Assembly: GCA_041163945.1 (NCBI GenBank)
Contig: JBEAQJ010000126.1
Span: 1 to 62,390, forward strand
Length of the DNA stretch: 62,390 nt
Reading direction: 5' to 3'
Source of the DNA: Roseicyclus sp041163945
GTDB lineage: Bacteria > Pseudomonadota > Alphaproteobacteria > Rhodobacterales > Rhodobacteraceae
Numbering within the stretch: position 1 is the stretch's first letter; each line of letters starts with the position of its first letter. The notes below the pieces were generated by a model, which worked only from the letters and a program-made list of their open reading frames with translations, was not told where the DNA came from and ran no database searches. This document shows positions 1-9,206 of the stretch, piece by piece. Made by a program: the position numbers and the translations under genes.

Positions 1-259
1 AAGGCGAATATCGCCATCCAGCAGCATCGCAGTTTGAGGGCTGACTCGGAGCATTACAAGGTGGCAACACTTTCTAAGAACTGTGTTTCGGACACTAACG
101 CCAAACACTATCTTCAGACACCATGATGCAAATACAGTGTTCAACACAGCGATTCTGCCCAAATCACCAGCCCACAGCAGCAGAAAAACTGTGCTACAGG
201 TGTGCTACGCAGAAACTGCGTCAACCAAAATCACATATCATTGATTTTTTTGGGAAACT
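1..259. other. A+T-richer flank at the tRNA-Met 3' end; no confident gene
   Basis: This stretch is visibly richer in A and T than the rest of the window. The plus-strand frame beginning at base 1 stays open to a TGA at 124-126, giving a 41-residue peptide with no recognisable motif, so it could be the tail of a gene lying further left. The heptamer GTGCTAC occurs twice, at 191-197 and 202-208, and a CGCAG/CTGCG hairpin follows at 208-220. Short repeats and a composition break beside a tRNA 3' end are common at integrase attachment regions, but no integrase is visible here. The functional reading is inference. Confidence 0.4.
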
Positions 260-336
260 TGGTAGCGGAGGAGGGACTCGAACCCCCGACACGCGGATTA
301 TGATTCCGCTGCTCTAACCAACTGAGCTACTCCGCC
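260..336 (-). tRNA. tRNA-Met (CAT anticodon, elongator type)
   Basis: The reverse complement folds as a 77-nt cloverleaf: a 7-bp acceptor stem GGCGGAG/CTCCGCT, a D arm with AGTTGGTTA, an anticodon stem GCGGA/TCCGC around the loop ATCATAA (anticodon CAT), a T arm GGGGG/CCCTC with TTCGAGT, and an encoded CCA end. The first acceptor pair is G-U, and the anticodon-stem and body sequence match the elongator methionine tRNA of alphaproteobacteria rather than initiator tRNA or the CAU-reading isoleucine tRNA. Its 3' end faces the A+T-richer flank at 1-259. Confidence 0.95.
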
Positions 337-409
337 GTAAGCGGGCTGGAGGTATGACAAGCGCCCCGCCCCGTCAACTGCAAAAACCGCCTTGGCCTAC
401 AGGATGGCA

Positions 410-1090
410 ATGACACAACGCAGCGATTTCGACACGGCCCCCGCCACAGCAGCCCCCCGCCACAGCGCCTTGGTGATTTACTGCCATCCCAGGCCGGACA
501 GCATGACCGCCGCGGTTCGTGACGTGGTGCTGCAGCGGCTGGCCGCCGCCGGCGCCGAGGTGCGCCTGCGTGATCTTTACGCCGAAGGCTTTGACCCCGT
601 GCTGTCGGGCGATGAATGGGCACACTACGGCGATTCATCGGTCAACCGCGCCCCGGTGGCGGCTCATGTGGCGGATCTGGCGTGGTGCGATACGCTGATC
701 CTTGTCTATCCGACATGGTGGTATGGGTTGCCCGCCCTGCTGAAAGGCTGGATGGACCGCGTCTTGCTGCCCGGTGTGGCCTTTGAAATCGACGCGGGCA
801 ACGGTGCGATCCGGCCCGGCCTGCGTCGTATTGAACGCTTGGGCGTTTTCACAAGCTGCGGGGCCAGCTGGTGGATGATGCAGCTGATGGGCATGCCGGG
901 GCGGCGGATGGTTCTGCGCGGGTTGCGGGCATTGTGCGCGCGGCGTTGCCGAACGGCCTTTGCCGCGCATTACCGCATGGATCAATCGACCCCGGCCAGC
1001 CGCGCCGCGCATCTGGCGCGGGTGGCAAGGCGGATGGATCGCTTGCTGCACGGCAAGCGACGGCGCGCACCGCAAGGCCCCGCAGCCTAA
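410..1090 (+). CDS. NAD(P)H-dependent oxidoreductase, flavodoxin-like fold
   Basis: A protein of about 226 residues of the Flavodoxin_2 / NAD(P)H dehydrogenase (quinone) family, which reduces quinones or related acceptors with a bound flavin. Visible hallmarks are the N-terminal strand LVIYCHPRPDS (flavin phosphate binding) and the block ILVYPTWWYGLPALLKGWMD, which forms the second flavin-contacting loop. The C terminus is Arg-rich. ATG codons lie at 404 and 410; 410 is preferred because AGGA (401-404) is then correctly spaced. An upstream TTG at 392 is also in frame. It converges on the Lrp-type regulator with a 9-base gap. The substrate cannot be told from sequence. Confidence 0.85.
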   Translation: MTQRSDFDTAPATAAPRHSALVIYCHPRPDSMTAAVRDVVLQRLAAAGAEVRLRDLYAEGFDPVLSGDEWAHYGDSSVNRAPVAAHVADLAWCDTLILVYPTWWYGLPALLKGWMDRVLLPGVAFEIDAGNGAIRPGLRRIERLGVFTSCGASWWMMQLMGMPGRRMVLRGLRALCARRCRTAFAAHYRMDQSTPASRAAHLARVARRMDRLLHGKRRRAPQGPAA

Positions 1091-1099
1091 GGGCCCGCG

Positions 1100-1579
1100 T
1101 CAGAGCGGCAGCGCCGTGGTCTTGAACACCGTCTTCAGCGCAAAACTTGACTGCATCTGGGCAACCCCCGGCAAGCGCGCCAGATGTTGGCGGTGGATGC
1201 GGGCGAAATCCTCGCTGTCTTGTGCCACGACCTTCAGCAGATAATCGGCGGATCCGGCCATCAGGTGACATTCCAGCACATCGGGCACCCGTGCCACCGC
1301 CTTTTCAAACGCGTCGAGGATTTCATCGGCCTGCCCCGACAGCCGGATTTCCACGAAAACCGTGGTCACGCGCGCAACGGCCCGCGGGTTCAACAGCGCC
1401 ACGTAATCGCGGATCACCCCCGCCTGTTCCAGCCGCTGCACCCGCCGGTGACAGGCTGATGGCGACAGGTGAACCCGTTCGCTCAGCTCGGCATGGGTCA
1501 TGCGCCCGTTGCGCTGCAAGGCCCGCAAAATGGCCAGATCCATCTCGTCCAACGCCGGCGTGTGTGTAATTTCTTTCAC
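1100..1579 (-). CDS. Lrp/AsnC-family transcriptional regulator
   Basis: A 159-residue regulator with an N-terminal winged helix-turn-helix (about 10-70, starting LDEMDLAILRALQRNGR) and a C-terminal RAM/AsnC ligand-binding domain (about 75-150) that normally binds an amino acid and drives oligomerisation. It is divergent from alanine dehydrogenase, a frequent arrangement in which the regulator responds to alanine and controls ald; that role is inferred from context. The listed start is GTG at 1579 with no strong ribosome site; an in-frame ATG at 1543 would drop 12 residues that precede the conserved domain. Homologues beside ald are often named AldR. Confidence 0.93.
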   Translation of the reverse strand: MKEITHTPALDEMDLAILRALQRNGRMTHAELSERVHLSPSACHRRVQRLEQAGVIRDYVALLNPRAVARVTTVFVEIRLSGQADEILDAFEKAVARVPDVLECHLMAGSADYLLKVVAQDSEDFARIHRQHLARLPGVAQMQSSFALKTVFKTTALPL

Positions 1580-1597
1580 ATTTTCATGCTTTCATCG

Positions 1598-1616
1598 AAA
1601 AATCTTGCGTATTTTT
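1598..1616. promoter_or_regulatory. Candidate Lrp-type operator between the regulator and ald
   Basis: An AT-rich inverted repeat, AAAAAT-7nt-ATTTTT, sits 19 bases upstream of the regulator start and 78 bases upstream of the ald start. Lrp/AsnC proteins bind AT-rich imperfect palindromes of this kind, and the divergent gene pair makes a shared operator plausible. This is pattern and context only. Confidence 0.45.
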
Positions 1617-1693
1617 GTGATAGTGCGGGCAAAAGATCAAAACAATTCCAACGCGTGTGGCGCATCATCCATCCAAGGATGAAAGGAACGCCC

Positions 1694-2812
1694 ATGCTGA
1701 TCGGATGCCCCAAGGAAATCAAACCGCAAGAATACCGCGTCGGTCTGACGCCGGCTGCTGTGCGTGAAGCGGTTGCGCATGGCCATGACGTGATCGTGGA
1801 AACAGGCGCAGGGCTTGGCGCAGGCTTCGACGATGCCGCATATGTCGCCGCTGGCGCCCAGATCATGCCCGATGCGGATACGGTCTTTGCGCGGGCCGAG
1901 ATGATCGTGAAGGTCAAGGAACCCCAGGCCGCGGAACGCACGCGCTTGCGGCGCGGGCAGATCCTGTTCACCTATCTGCATCTTGCCCCCGACCCGGATC
2001 AGACACGCGATCTTTTGGCCAGCGGGGTGACCGCCATCGCCTATGAAACCGTGCGCGATGGTTCCGGGGCGTTGCCGTTGTTGGCCCCGATGTCCGAGGT
2101 TGCGGGCCGGCTGGCGCCACAGGTGGGGGCTTGGGCGCTGCAAAAGGCCAACGGCGGGCGGGGCGTGTTGCTGGGCGGTGTGCCGGGCGTGGCACCAGCC
2201 GAGGTCGTGGTGATCGGGGGCGGTGTCGTGGGCACGCAAGCGGCACGCATCGCCGCCGGAATGGGGGCCGATGTCACGGTGTTGGACAGTGCCTTGCCGC
2301 GCTTGCGCTATCTCGATGACGTCTATCGCGGCACCTTTCGCACCCGTTATGCCAGCGCCGAAGCCACCGCCGAGATGATCGCCCGCGCCGACATGGTGAT
2401 CGGGGCGGTGTTGATCCCCGGCGCCGCCGCGCCGAAGCTGGTGACGCGCGCGCAGCTTGGCACGATGAAACCCGGCGCGGTGATCGTTGATGTGGCCATC
2501 GATCAGGGCGGCTGTTTCGAGACCTCGCGCCCCACCACCCACCACGATCCGATCTATGTGGTGGATGGGATCGTGCATTATTGCGTCGCCAACATGCCCG
2601 GCGCGGTGGCGCGCAGCGCGACCTTGGCCTTGGGCAACGCCACGCTGCCCTACCTGCTGGCCTTGGCCGACAAGGGCTGGCAGACAGCCTGCCTGGCCGA
2701 TGCGGGCCTGCTTGCGGGGCTTCACACCCACGAGGGGGCGCTCACCAATGACGCGGTCGGCCAGGCGTTGAACATCAAGGCCATCGCCCCCGAGATCGCC
2801 GCGCGCGGCTGA
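1694..2812 (+). CDS. ald: Alanine dehydrogenase
   Basis: A 372-residue enzyme, the usual length for the family, that catalyses NAD-dependent L-alanine to pyruvate plus ammonia. The N terminus MLIGCPKEIKPQEYRVGLTP is characteristic. The substrate-binding and catalytic residues are visible as K75 in VKVKEPQ and H96 in YLHLAPD, and the Rossmann motif as VVIGGGVVG. The ATG at 1694 is preceded by GAAAGGA at 1681-1687; an in-frame ATG at 1679 is less well placed. Divergent from an Lrp-type regulator, so probably induced by alanine. Confidence 0.97.
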   Translation: MLIGCPKEIKPQEYRVGLTPAAVREAVAHGHDVIVETGAGLGAGFDDAAYVAAGAQIMPDADTVFARAEMIVKVKEPQAAERTRLRRGQILFTYLHLAPDPDQTRDLLASGVTAIAYETVRDGSGALPLLAPMSEVAGRLAPQVGAWALQKANGGRGVLLGGVPGVAPAEVVVIGGGVVGTQAARIAAGMGADVTVLDSALPRLRYLDDVYRGTFRTRYASAEATAEMIARADMVIGAVLIPGAAAPKLVTRAQLGTMKPGAVIVDVAIDQGGCFETSRPTTHHDPIYVVDGIVHYCVANMPGAVARSATLALGNATLPYLLALADKGWQTACLADAGLLAGLHTHEGALTNDAVGQALNIKAIAPEIAARG

Positions 2813-2826
2813 GGCTTGGCACCACA

Positions 2827-2861
2827 CCGGGCCCGCCCGGGCAAGCCGGCCGGCGGCCGGC
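2827..2861. terminator. GC-rich hairpins between convergent ald and mscL
   Basis: Two adjacent inverted repeats, CCGGGC/GCCCGG and GCCGGCC/GGCCGGC (2845-2851 with 2855-2861), fill the gap between convergent genes. There is no clear T run, so this is a weak or factor-assisted terminator at best. Confidence 0.4.
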
Positions 2862-2871
2862 CCGATGGCCG

Positions 2872-3300
2872 TCAGCGCTGTTTCAACGCGTCGCGGATTT
2901 CAAGCAAGACCTCGAGCTCGGTCGGGCCGCTGGGGGTGGCGGCCTCTGCTTGCCGGGCCTCGCCCTCGGCCACCTGCTTGATGCGGTTGACCATCTTGAC
3001 CAACATGAACACGACAAAGGCGATGATCAGGAAATTGATCACGGCCATGACGAATTTTCCGATCGCAAACACCGGCGCGCCCGCATCGATCGCGGCCGTC
3101 AGGGATGGATAGCTTTCGCCGTTCAGCGCATAGAACCAGCCCGAAAAATCGATCCCCCCGGTCAGAATCGCGATGACCGGGTTGATCAGATCGCCCACCA
3201 GCGACGACACGATGGCGGTAAACGCCGCCCCGATGATAATGCCCACGGCCATGTCCACGACATTGCCGCGCGCGATGAAATTCCGGAATTCGTTTAGCAT
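2872..3300 (-). CDS. mscL: Large-conductance mechanosensitive channel MscL
   Basis: A 142-residue inner-membrane channel that opens under membrane tension and protects against hypo-osmotic shock. The N-terminal amphipathic segment MLNEFRNFIARGNVVDMAVG runs into TM1 (IIIGAAFTAIVSSLVGDLI), followed by a periplasmic loop with a short FSGWFYAL segment, TM2 (about 92-112) and a charged cytoplasmic tail of about 30 residues. The reading frame extends upstream, but the ATG at 3300 gives the family N terminus and normal length. Confidence 0.97.
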   Translation of the reverse strand: MLNEFRNFIARGNVVDMAVGIIIGAAFTAIVSSLVGDLINPVIAILTGGIDFSGWFYALNGESYPSLTAAIDAGAPVFAIGKFVMAVINFLIIAFVVFMLVKMVNRIKQVAEGEARQAEAATPSGPTELEVLLEIRDALKQR

Positions 3301-3450
3301 TTGATGTCTCCACTCTTTACGGCCCGCACGCATCGCACCGCGGCGGGCTTGGACCCTTATCGCAAAATCTACGCAAAGCATTCTTGATCGCAAGAATGGA
3401 TCAGGCCGGTGCGCCAGATGTCTTGCCGGTCAGCCCCTTGTTCTGCTGGC

Positions 3451-3897
3451 CTATTGCGGCAACTGCCCCATGGTCACGTACCGCAGGATTTGCGCGACCT
3501 GGCCCGGTTGCTCGCAAACGGCCAGGGCTGCGGCGTGCACCTCTTTCAGGGCATGCTGATGCTCGGGCGGGCTGACCACGATGATGGGTTTTCCCAATGC
3601 GGCCGCATAGCCTGCATCGAAGGCCGCGTTCCATTGCTTATATTTCTCGCCAAAGCGGATCACGACGATATCGGCGGCCGCGATGCCAAGTCGGGTGCGG
3701 ATGGCGTTGAGCTTTGCACCCTTGTGATCGTGCCAGACGGGCGTGGGCTCGGCGCCAAGGATGACCACGCCGCAATCATCGCTGGCGGCATGATCGGTCA
3801 CAGGGCCCGTAAAGGTGACATCAAGGCCAGCCGCGGCGGTGGCGATCTCGTCGCGCCAATCGGTGTGGATCTCGCCTGATAGGTAAACGCTCAGCAT
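3451..3897 (-). CDS. YtoQ family protein
   Basis: A 148-residue soluble protein matching the YtoQ family, whose molecular function is not established. The N terminus MLSVYLSGEIHTDWRDEI and the central run ADIVVIRFGEKYKQWNAAFD resemble nucleoside 2-deoxyribosyltransferase-like folds, which is a fold-level guess. ATG codons occur at 3903 and 3897; 3897 is preferred because GGAAGGA then lies six bases upstream. It lies 52 bases upstream of pheT's stop-proximal end in the same orientation, so it follows the pheST genes. Confidence 0.82.
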   Translation of the reverse strand: MLSVYLSGEIHTDWRDEIATAAAGLDVTFTGPVTDHAASDDCGVVILGAEPTPVWHDHKGAKLNAIRTRLGIAAADIVVIRFGEKYKQWNAAFDAGYAAALGKPIIVVSPPEHQHALKEVHAAALAVCEQPGQVAQILRYVTMGQLPQ

Positions 3898-3949
3898 ATG
3901 CATTCCTTCCCAAATGGCGCGGAACCGTATTTTCGTACGAACAATCGCC

Positions 3950-6358
3950 CTACCCGCGCAACAGGCCGCCTGTGGCCTTTTGCACCTTGTCCACGATCTT
4001 GGCCGCAACGGCGTCGATCTCATCCTCGGTCAGGGTGCGATCGCGCGGCTGAAGCCGGACGCTCAGGGCGATGGATTTGCGCCCTTCGCCCAGCGCGCCA
4101 CCGATGAATTCATCAAACACCCGAACCTCGGCGATCAGCGCCTTGTCGGCGCCAGCAGCCGCATTGACCAAAACGGCGGCCTCGGTCTGGGCGTCGACGA
4201 CAAAGGCGAAATCGCGTTCGACGGCTTGGAAACCCGCCATTTCGACCGCACCGCGGCTTGCATTTGCGGCCTTGGGCAAGGGGATATCCGCTGGCGTCAG
4301 CACAAAGGCCATGGCCTGGCCCTTGACGTCCATCGCCTTGAGCACCTTGGGATGCAATTCGCCGAACACGCCAAGCCGCTTTTGCGGACCAAGGCTGATC
4401 ACACCATGCCGACCGGGGTGCCACCAGTCCGGCCCACCCCGCAGGATCTGCACCTTCGCCGGTGCGCCCATGGCGGCAAGGATCGCCTCGGCATCGGCCT
4501 TGATGTCGAAGACATCGACCGCCCGCCGTGCGCCATGGGGATCGCGCGGACCTGAGTGGCCGACCAAAAGCCCGGCCACCTGCAGATGCTGTTCGCCCGG
4601 CTCGCCGCCGTGAAAGGCATGGCCCACTTCGAAGAGCGCCAGATCCATCATGCCGCGCGCCTGGTTGCGGGCGGCAGCGCGCAGCAGGCCCGGCAACAGA
4701 TCAGGGCGCATGTGGCTGAGATCGGCGGAAATCGGGTTTTCCAGCATCACCGCATCGCTGCCGCCGCCAAACAGGGCCGCCGCCGCGCGATCGATGAAGG
4801 AATAGGTGACACATTCATTGTAGCCCAGCGCCGCCGCCGTGCGCCGTGCCATCCGTTCACGCATCTGCATCGGGGTCAGCACCGGCTTGGGCACGCCGGC
4901 CGTGGCACGCGGCATCGGCTTTGGCTCCAGCTGGGTCAGCGAGCGGATGCGCGCGACCTCTTCGACCAGATCGGCCTCGCCTTGCACGTCCCGCCGCCAC
5001 GATGGCACCCAGACCTCGAGCGTGTCGCCCGCCCCGGTCGCCGAAAAGCCCAAGGATGTCAGGATGCGCACCTGTTCGGCCTTGGGAATATCCATCCCCA
5101 CCAACGAGACCACGCGCCGGGTATCAAGGCTGTAGCTGCGCGCTGTCTTGGGTGCAGCGCCGGCTTCGACCACATCCGACGCCTCGCCGCCGCACAGATC
5201 GAGGATCATGCGCGTGGCGGCTTCAAGCCCCGGCAGGGTATAATCCGGGTCCACGCCGCGCTCGAAACGATAGCGCGCATCGGAATGGATCTTCAGATCG
5301 CGCCCCGTCAGCGCGGTGTGAACAGGATCCCACCAGGCGCTTTCCAGGAAAACGGTCACGGTGTCATCGGTGCAGCCCGTGTCTTCGCCGCCCATGATGC
5401 CAGCCAGGCTTTCGGGGCCGCGCGCATCGGAAATCAGCGTATGGCCCGCGCGCAGGCTGTAGGTCTTGCCATCAAGCGCCAGCAGGGTTTCGCCCCCTTT
5501 GGCACGATGCACGCGCAGCCCGCCCTGCATCTTGTCCACATCGAACACATGCAGCGGGCGGTTCATGTCATAGGTGAAGTAGTTTGTCACATCCACGAGC
5601 GCCGAAATGGGCCGCAGCCCGATGGCGCGCAGACGGTCTTGCAACCATTTGGGGCTGGGGCCGTTCTTGACGCCCCGGATCACGCGGCCCGCGAAATGGG
5701 GGGCGACCTCCAGCGTATCGGCGTCGATGGTGACGGCAACTGGGCAGGGAAAGCGGCCTTGCACCGGCTGGGGGTCATGCGGTTTCAGCGTGCCCAGACC
5801 GCGCGCTGCCAGGTCGCGGGCGATGCCATGAATGCCCAGCGCATCCTGACGGTTGGGCGTGATCGCGATCTCGATCACCGGATCGACCTTGGCGGGATCA
5901 TGCGCGGCCAGCCAGTCGGTGAATTTCTGGCCGACCGTGCCGCTGGGCAATTCGATGATGCCGCCATGTTCGTCCGACAGTTCCAATTCGCGCTCTGATG
6001 CCATCATGCCGTGGCTTTCAACGCCCCGGATCTTGCCCACGGCAAGGGTCGTGTCGATGCCCGGAACGTAATCGCCAGGCTTGGCCAGAACCACGGTGAT
6101 CCCGGCGCGCGCATTGGGGGCGCCGCAGACGATCTGTTTCATCCCGTCGTCGGTTTCGACCATGCACACCCGCAGACGATCGGCATCGGGGTGCTGTTCG
6201 GCCGATTGGATGCGCGCGATGGTAAAGGGCGCAAGGCGCGCGGCCGGGTCCTCTACCCCTTCGACCTCGAGGCCCAGATCGGTCAGCGCCTCGGTGATCT
6301 CGTCCAGCGTTGCCTCGGTGTCGAGGTGATCCTTGAGCCAAGAGAGGGTGAATTTCAT
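3950..6358 (-). CDS. pheT: Phenylalanine--tRNA ligase beta subunit
   Basis: An 802-residue subunit of the alpha2-beta2 synthetase that charges tRNA-Phe. Visible domains in order: a tRNA-binding OB fold (about 39-150, with QIVCGAPNARAG), the B3/B4 editing domain (about 200-380), B5 (about 400-475), the catalytic-like core, and a C-terminal ferredoxin-fold anticodon-binding domain (about 705-800, with FQAVERDFAFVVD). The length is typical. It follows pheS by 54 bases on the same strand, as expected for co-translation of the two subunits. Confidence 0.98.
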   Translation of the reverse strand: MKFTLSWLKDHLDTEATLDEITEALTDLGLEVEGVEDPAARLAPFTIARIQSAEQHPDADRLRVCMVETDDGMKQIVCGAPNARAGITVVLAKPGDYVPGIDTTLAVGKIRGVESHGMMASERELELSDEHGGIIELPSGTVGQKFTDWLAAHDPAKVDPVIEIAITPNRQDALGIHGIARDLAARGLGTLKPHDPQPVQGRFPCPVAVTIDADTLEVAPHFAGRVIRGVKNGPSPKWLQDRLRAIGLRPISALVDVTNYFTYDMNRPLHVFDVDKMQGGLRVHRAKGGETLLALDGKTYSLRAGHTLISDARGPESLAGIMGGEDTGCTDDTVTVFLESAWWDPVHTALTGRDLKIHSDARYRFERGVDPDYTLPGLEAATRMILDLCGGEASDVVEAGAAPKTARSYSLDTRRVVSLVGMDIPKAEQVRILTSLGFSATGAGDTLEVWVPSWRRDVQGEADLVEEVARIRSLTQLEPKPMPRATAGVPKPVLTPMQMRERMARRTAAALGYNECVTYSFIDRAAAALFGGGSDAVMLENPISADLSHMRPDLLPGLLRAAARNQARGMMDLALFEVGHAFHGGEPGEQHLQVAGLLVGHSGPRDPHGARRAVDVFDIKADAEAILAAMGAPAKVQILRGGPDWWHPGRHGVISLGPQKRLGVFGELHPKVLKAMDVKGQAMAFVLTPADIPLPKAANASRGAVEMAGFQAVERDFAFVVDAQTEAAVLVNAAAGADKALIAEVRVFDEFIGGALGEGRKSIALSVRLQPRDRTLTEDEIDAVAAKIVDKVQKATGGLLRG

Positions 6359-6412
6359 CGGTTCATTCCTAAAATTGCGTCGGCCGGGCCTGTGGGGGGA
6401 TGCGGGGGCAGG

Positions 6413-7486
<1,074 letters not shown>

Positions 7487-7611
7487 GATCCGCGCCTTTT
7501 GCCCGTCAATTCCGCGCCCTCACCTATCACGCAAGGCCCGGATTGCAAGCCAGAGGGAACGCCGGCGGGCAGGCCGCGATGCCCCCGGCAGCAGGCCGAA
7601 TCGCAAACGCA

Positions 7612-7643
7612 AACCCCCGCCGGGCCATCGCCCGACGGGGGTT
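7612..7643 (-). terminator. Hairpin between rplT and pheS
   Basis: A long GC-rich stem (AACCCCCG..GGGC paired with GCCC..CGGGGGTT, 4-base loop) with only one non-Watson-Crick position lies 24 bases past the rplT stop. On the minus strand it is followed by TTTGCGTTTGCG, a weak U-rich tail. A shorter repeat GATAC-5nt-GTATC (7654-7668) overlaps the rplT stop codon. It could terminate rpmI-rplT messages, partly attenuate entry into pheST, or mark the 3' end of a processed message. Confidence 0.6.
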
Positions 7644-7666
7644 CGTGTTCCACGATACAAAACGTA

Positions 7667-8026
7667 TCAGAGCGCCGCGCGCGCCTGTGCGACGATGGCA
7701 CCGAAAGCATCGGGTTCGTGGATGGCCAGATCGGCCAGAACCTTGCGGTCCACCTCGATCCCGGCCAGCGCCAGACCATTGATGAACCGCGAATAGGTCA
7801 TCGTTTCGTCAAAAGCGCGCACGGCCGCGTTGATGCGCTGGATCCACAGGGCGCGGAACTGCCGCTTGCGAACCTTGCGGTCGCGCGTGGCGTATTGATT
7901 GGCCTTGTCGACAGCCTGCGTCGCGGTGCGGAAGCTGCGCGAACGGGCGCCATAATAGCCCTTGGCCGCGTCAAGAACCTTCTTGTGGCGGCGATGGGTG
8001 ACGGTTCCACCTTTGGTGCGGGACAT
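7667..8026 (-). CDS. rplT: 50S ribosomal protein L20
   Basis: A 119-residue very basic protein with the family N terminus MSRTKGGTVTHRRHKKVL and the long helix rich in Arg/Lys (KGYYGARSRSFRTATQAV). L20 binds 23S rRNA early in 50S assembly and in several bacteria also represses its own operon. It is 12 bases downstream of rpmI. No infC is seen upstream, so the usual infC-rpmI-rplT order is cut to rpmI-rplT. Confidence 0.98.
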   Translation of the reverse strand: MSRTKGGTVTHRRHKKVLDAAKGYYGARSRSFRTATQAVDKANQYATRDRKVRKRQFRALWIQRINAAVRAFDETMTYSRFINGLALAGIEVDRKVLADLAIHEPDAFGAIVAQARAAL

Positions 8027-8038
8027 TGTGCGGCCTCC

Positions 8039-8239
8039 TCAGCGGTCGTAGGGCATGTAGGTCTTGACGATCTTTGCGTCCTGTTCCGACAAAGTCGTCG
8101 TCCCACGCGCGTTGCGGATGAACTTGTTCGTCCGCTTGATCATCCCGTGCCGCTTGCCGGCCTGTCCCGCCACCACCTTGCCGGTGCCGGTCACCTTGAA
8201 GCGCTTTTTAGCGCTCGATTTGGTCTTCATCTTCGGCAT
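8039..8239 (-). CDS. rpmI: 50S ribosomal protein L35
   Basis: A 66-residue basic protein beginning MPKMKTKSSAKKRFKVTGTG, diagnostic of L35. The open frame runs far upstream, but the ATG at 8239 with AGGAGATCGAA in front (GGAG, good spacing) gives the exact family N terminus. The upstream non-coding 131 bases before the next gene should carry the operon promoter. Confidence 0.97.
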   Translation of the reverse strand: MPKMKTKSSAKKRFKVTGTGKVVAGQAGKRHGMIKRTNKFIRNARGTTTLSEQDAKIVKTYMPYDR

Positions 8240-8370
8240 TTCGATCTCCTGTCTTCTAGAGAGCTTCGGGCGCGACTCGGCATGCCGTTTTGGCCGGCCG
8301 CACCGTGGAGCGCGTCGCATACAGTGTCGGGCCCAGCCTGTCCAGAGCTTCTGCACCGGGCCAAGGCCCA

Positions 8371-8601
8371 TCACAGCAGTTTTGCAGCCACGGCCACGAA
8401 CGCCTCCGGGATGGACCAGATCGTCAGCCCACCCGGACGCACGACCACATGCACATAGGCAAAAACCCCCAGCATCCCCAGCAAGATCAGCAGCGGCATG
8501 ACGGGTGTGCGCCGATCGGCCCATTCGGCCAGACAGGTCGAAAGCGCGAAAATCGTTACAACAGTTGCAAACACGATGATGACATTGGAATCGATGAACA
8601 T
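8371..8601 (-). CDS. Small two-helix membrane protein, function unknown
   Basis: A 76-residue protein with two hydrophobic segments (about 7-25, VIIVFATVVTIFALS, and about 37-56, MPLLILLGMLGVFAYVHVVV) linked by a charged loop containing EWADRR, and a moderately hydrophobic end. The start at 8601 is supported by GGGGGAA spaced correctly before the ATG. It precedes rpmI in the same direction. I recall similar small proteins in other Rhodobacterales genomes but assign no function. Confidence 0.65.
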   Translation of the reverse strand: MFIDSNVIIVFATVVTIFALSTCLAEWADRRTPVMPLLILLGMLGVFAYVHVVVRPGGLTIWSIPEAFVAVAAKLL

Positions 8602-8672
8602 CAAATTCCCCCGCACACAACACGATCATAGCACAGATGGTGGGCAGGACAGCCGCAAAAAGCCCGTCGCGA

Positions 8673-9206
8673 TCACATCATGGGCATGGCATCGGTGATC
8701 ACCCGCAGATGATCGCCGGGCGATGAACCCGCCCAATCGACCCAAAGCCGCGCCGGATCGCCCGGATCGATCCAGGCGCGATCACCCGGTTCCAGACCGC
8801 GCAGATCATGGCCCAGATACAGCACGCCAACACCGGCCAGCGCATCGGTGGCCGCCAGCGTCGCGTCGGTGGTGGCAAGCCCCAGAATCGGCGCGCCAAA
8901 GCGCACCCATCCGCGTTGCCGCCCGCCGGTGCCATCAAAGACCACCGAATGCAGCGCCACGATCCGGCCCGCCGGGATCAGACCGCCCACATCGGGGCGC
9001 AGCGCACCGGGCAAAACCACCGCCTGCGCCTCGTCAAAGGCGATCAGATCGGGGCTGTCAAAGATATCCTGACCAACGGCCAAGGGGGGATGGTCCAGCC
9101 GCACGAACCGCCCGGAACCGTCCTGTGCCACGATCGCGCCGTCCAGCACCTGCGCCATGGCGGCCGGGGCCGACAGGATCGCAAGCGCCGCCAGCGCGCG
9201 AATCAT
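8673..9206 (-). CDS. Predicted exported protein of unknown function
   Basis: A 177-residue protein with a clear Sec signal peptide (MIRALAALAILSAPAAMAQ, likely cleavage after AMA). The mature part is Gly/Asp/Leu-rich, of probable beta structure, with no enzyme motif I recognise. Its ATG overlaps the pyk stop codon (ATGA), so it is probably translationally coupled to pyruvate kinase. Both a periplasmic and an outer-membrane-associated location are possible. Confidence 0.7.
   Translation of the reverse strand: MIRALAALAILSAPAAMAQVLDGAIVAQDGSGRFVRLDHPPLAVGQDIFDSPDLIAFDEAQAVVLPGALRPDVGGLIPAGRIVALHSVVFDGTGGRQRGWVRFGAPILGLATTDATLAATDALAGVGVLYLGHDLRGLEPGDRAWIDPGDPARLWVDWAGSSPGDHLRVITDAMPMM

Noticed and set aside
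123..317. A 64-codon open frame on the plus strand over the tRNA
   Set aside because: Its end reads through the antisense strand of the tRNA-Met gene, a common artefact, and it has no conserved start or domain.
8240..8629. An N-terminal extension of L35
   Set aside because: The in-frame extension overlaps another small gene and the L35 family begins exactly at 8239.
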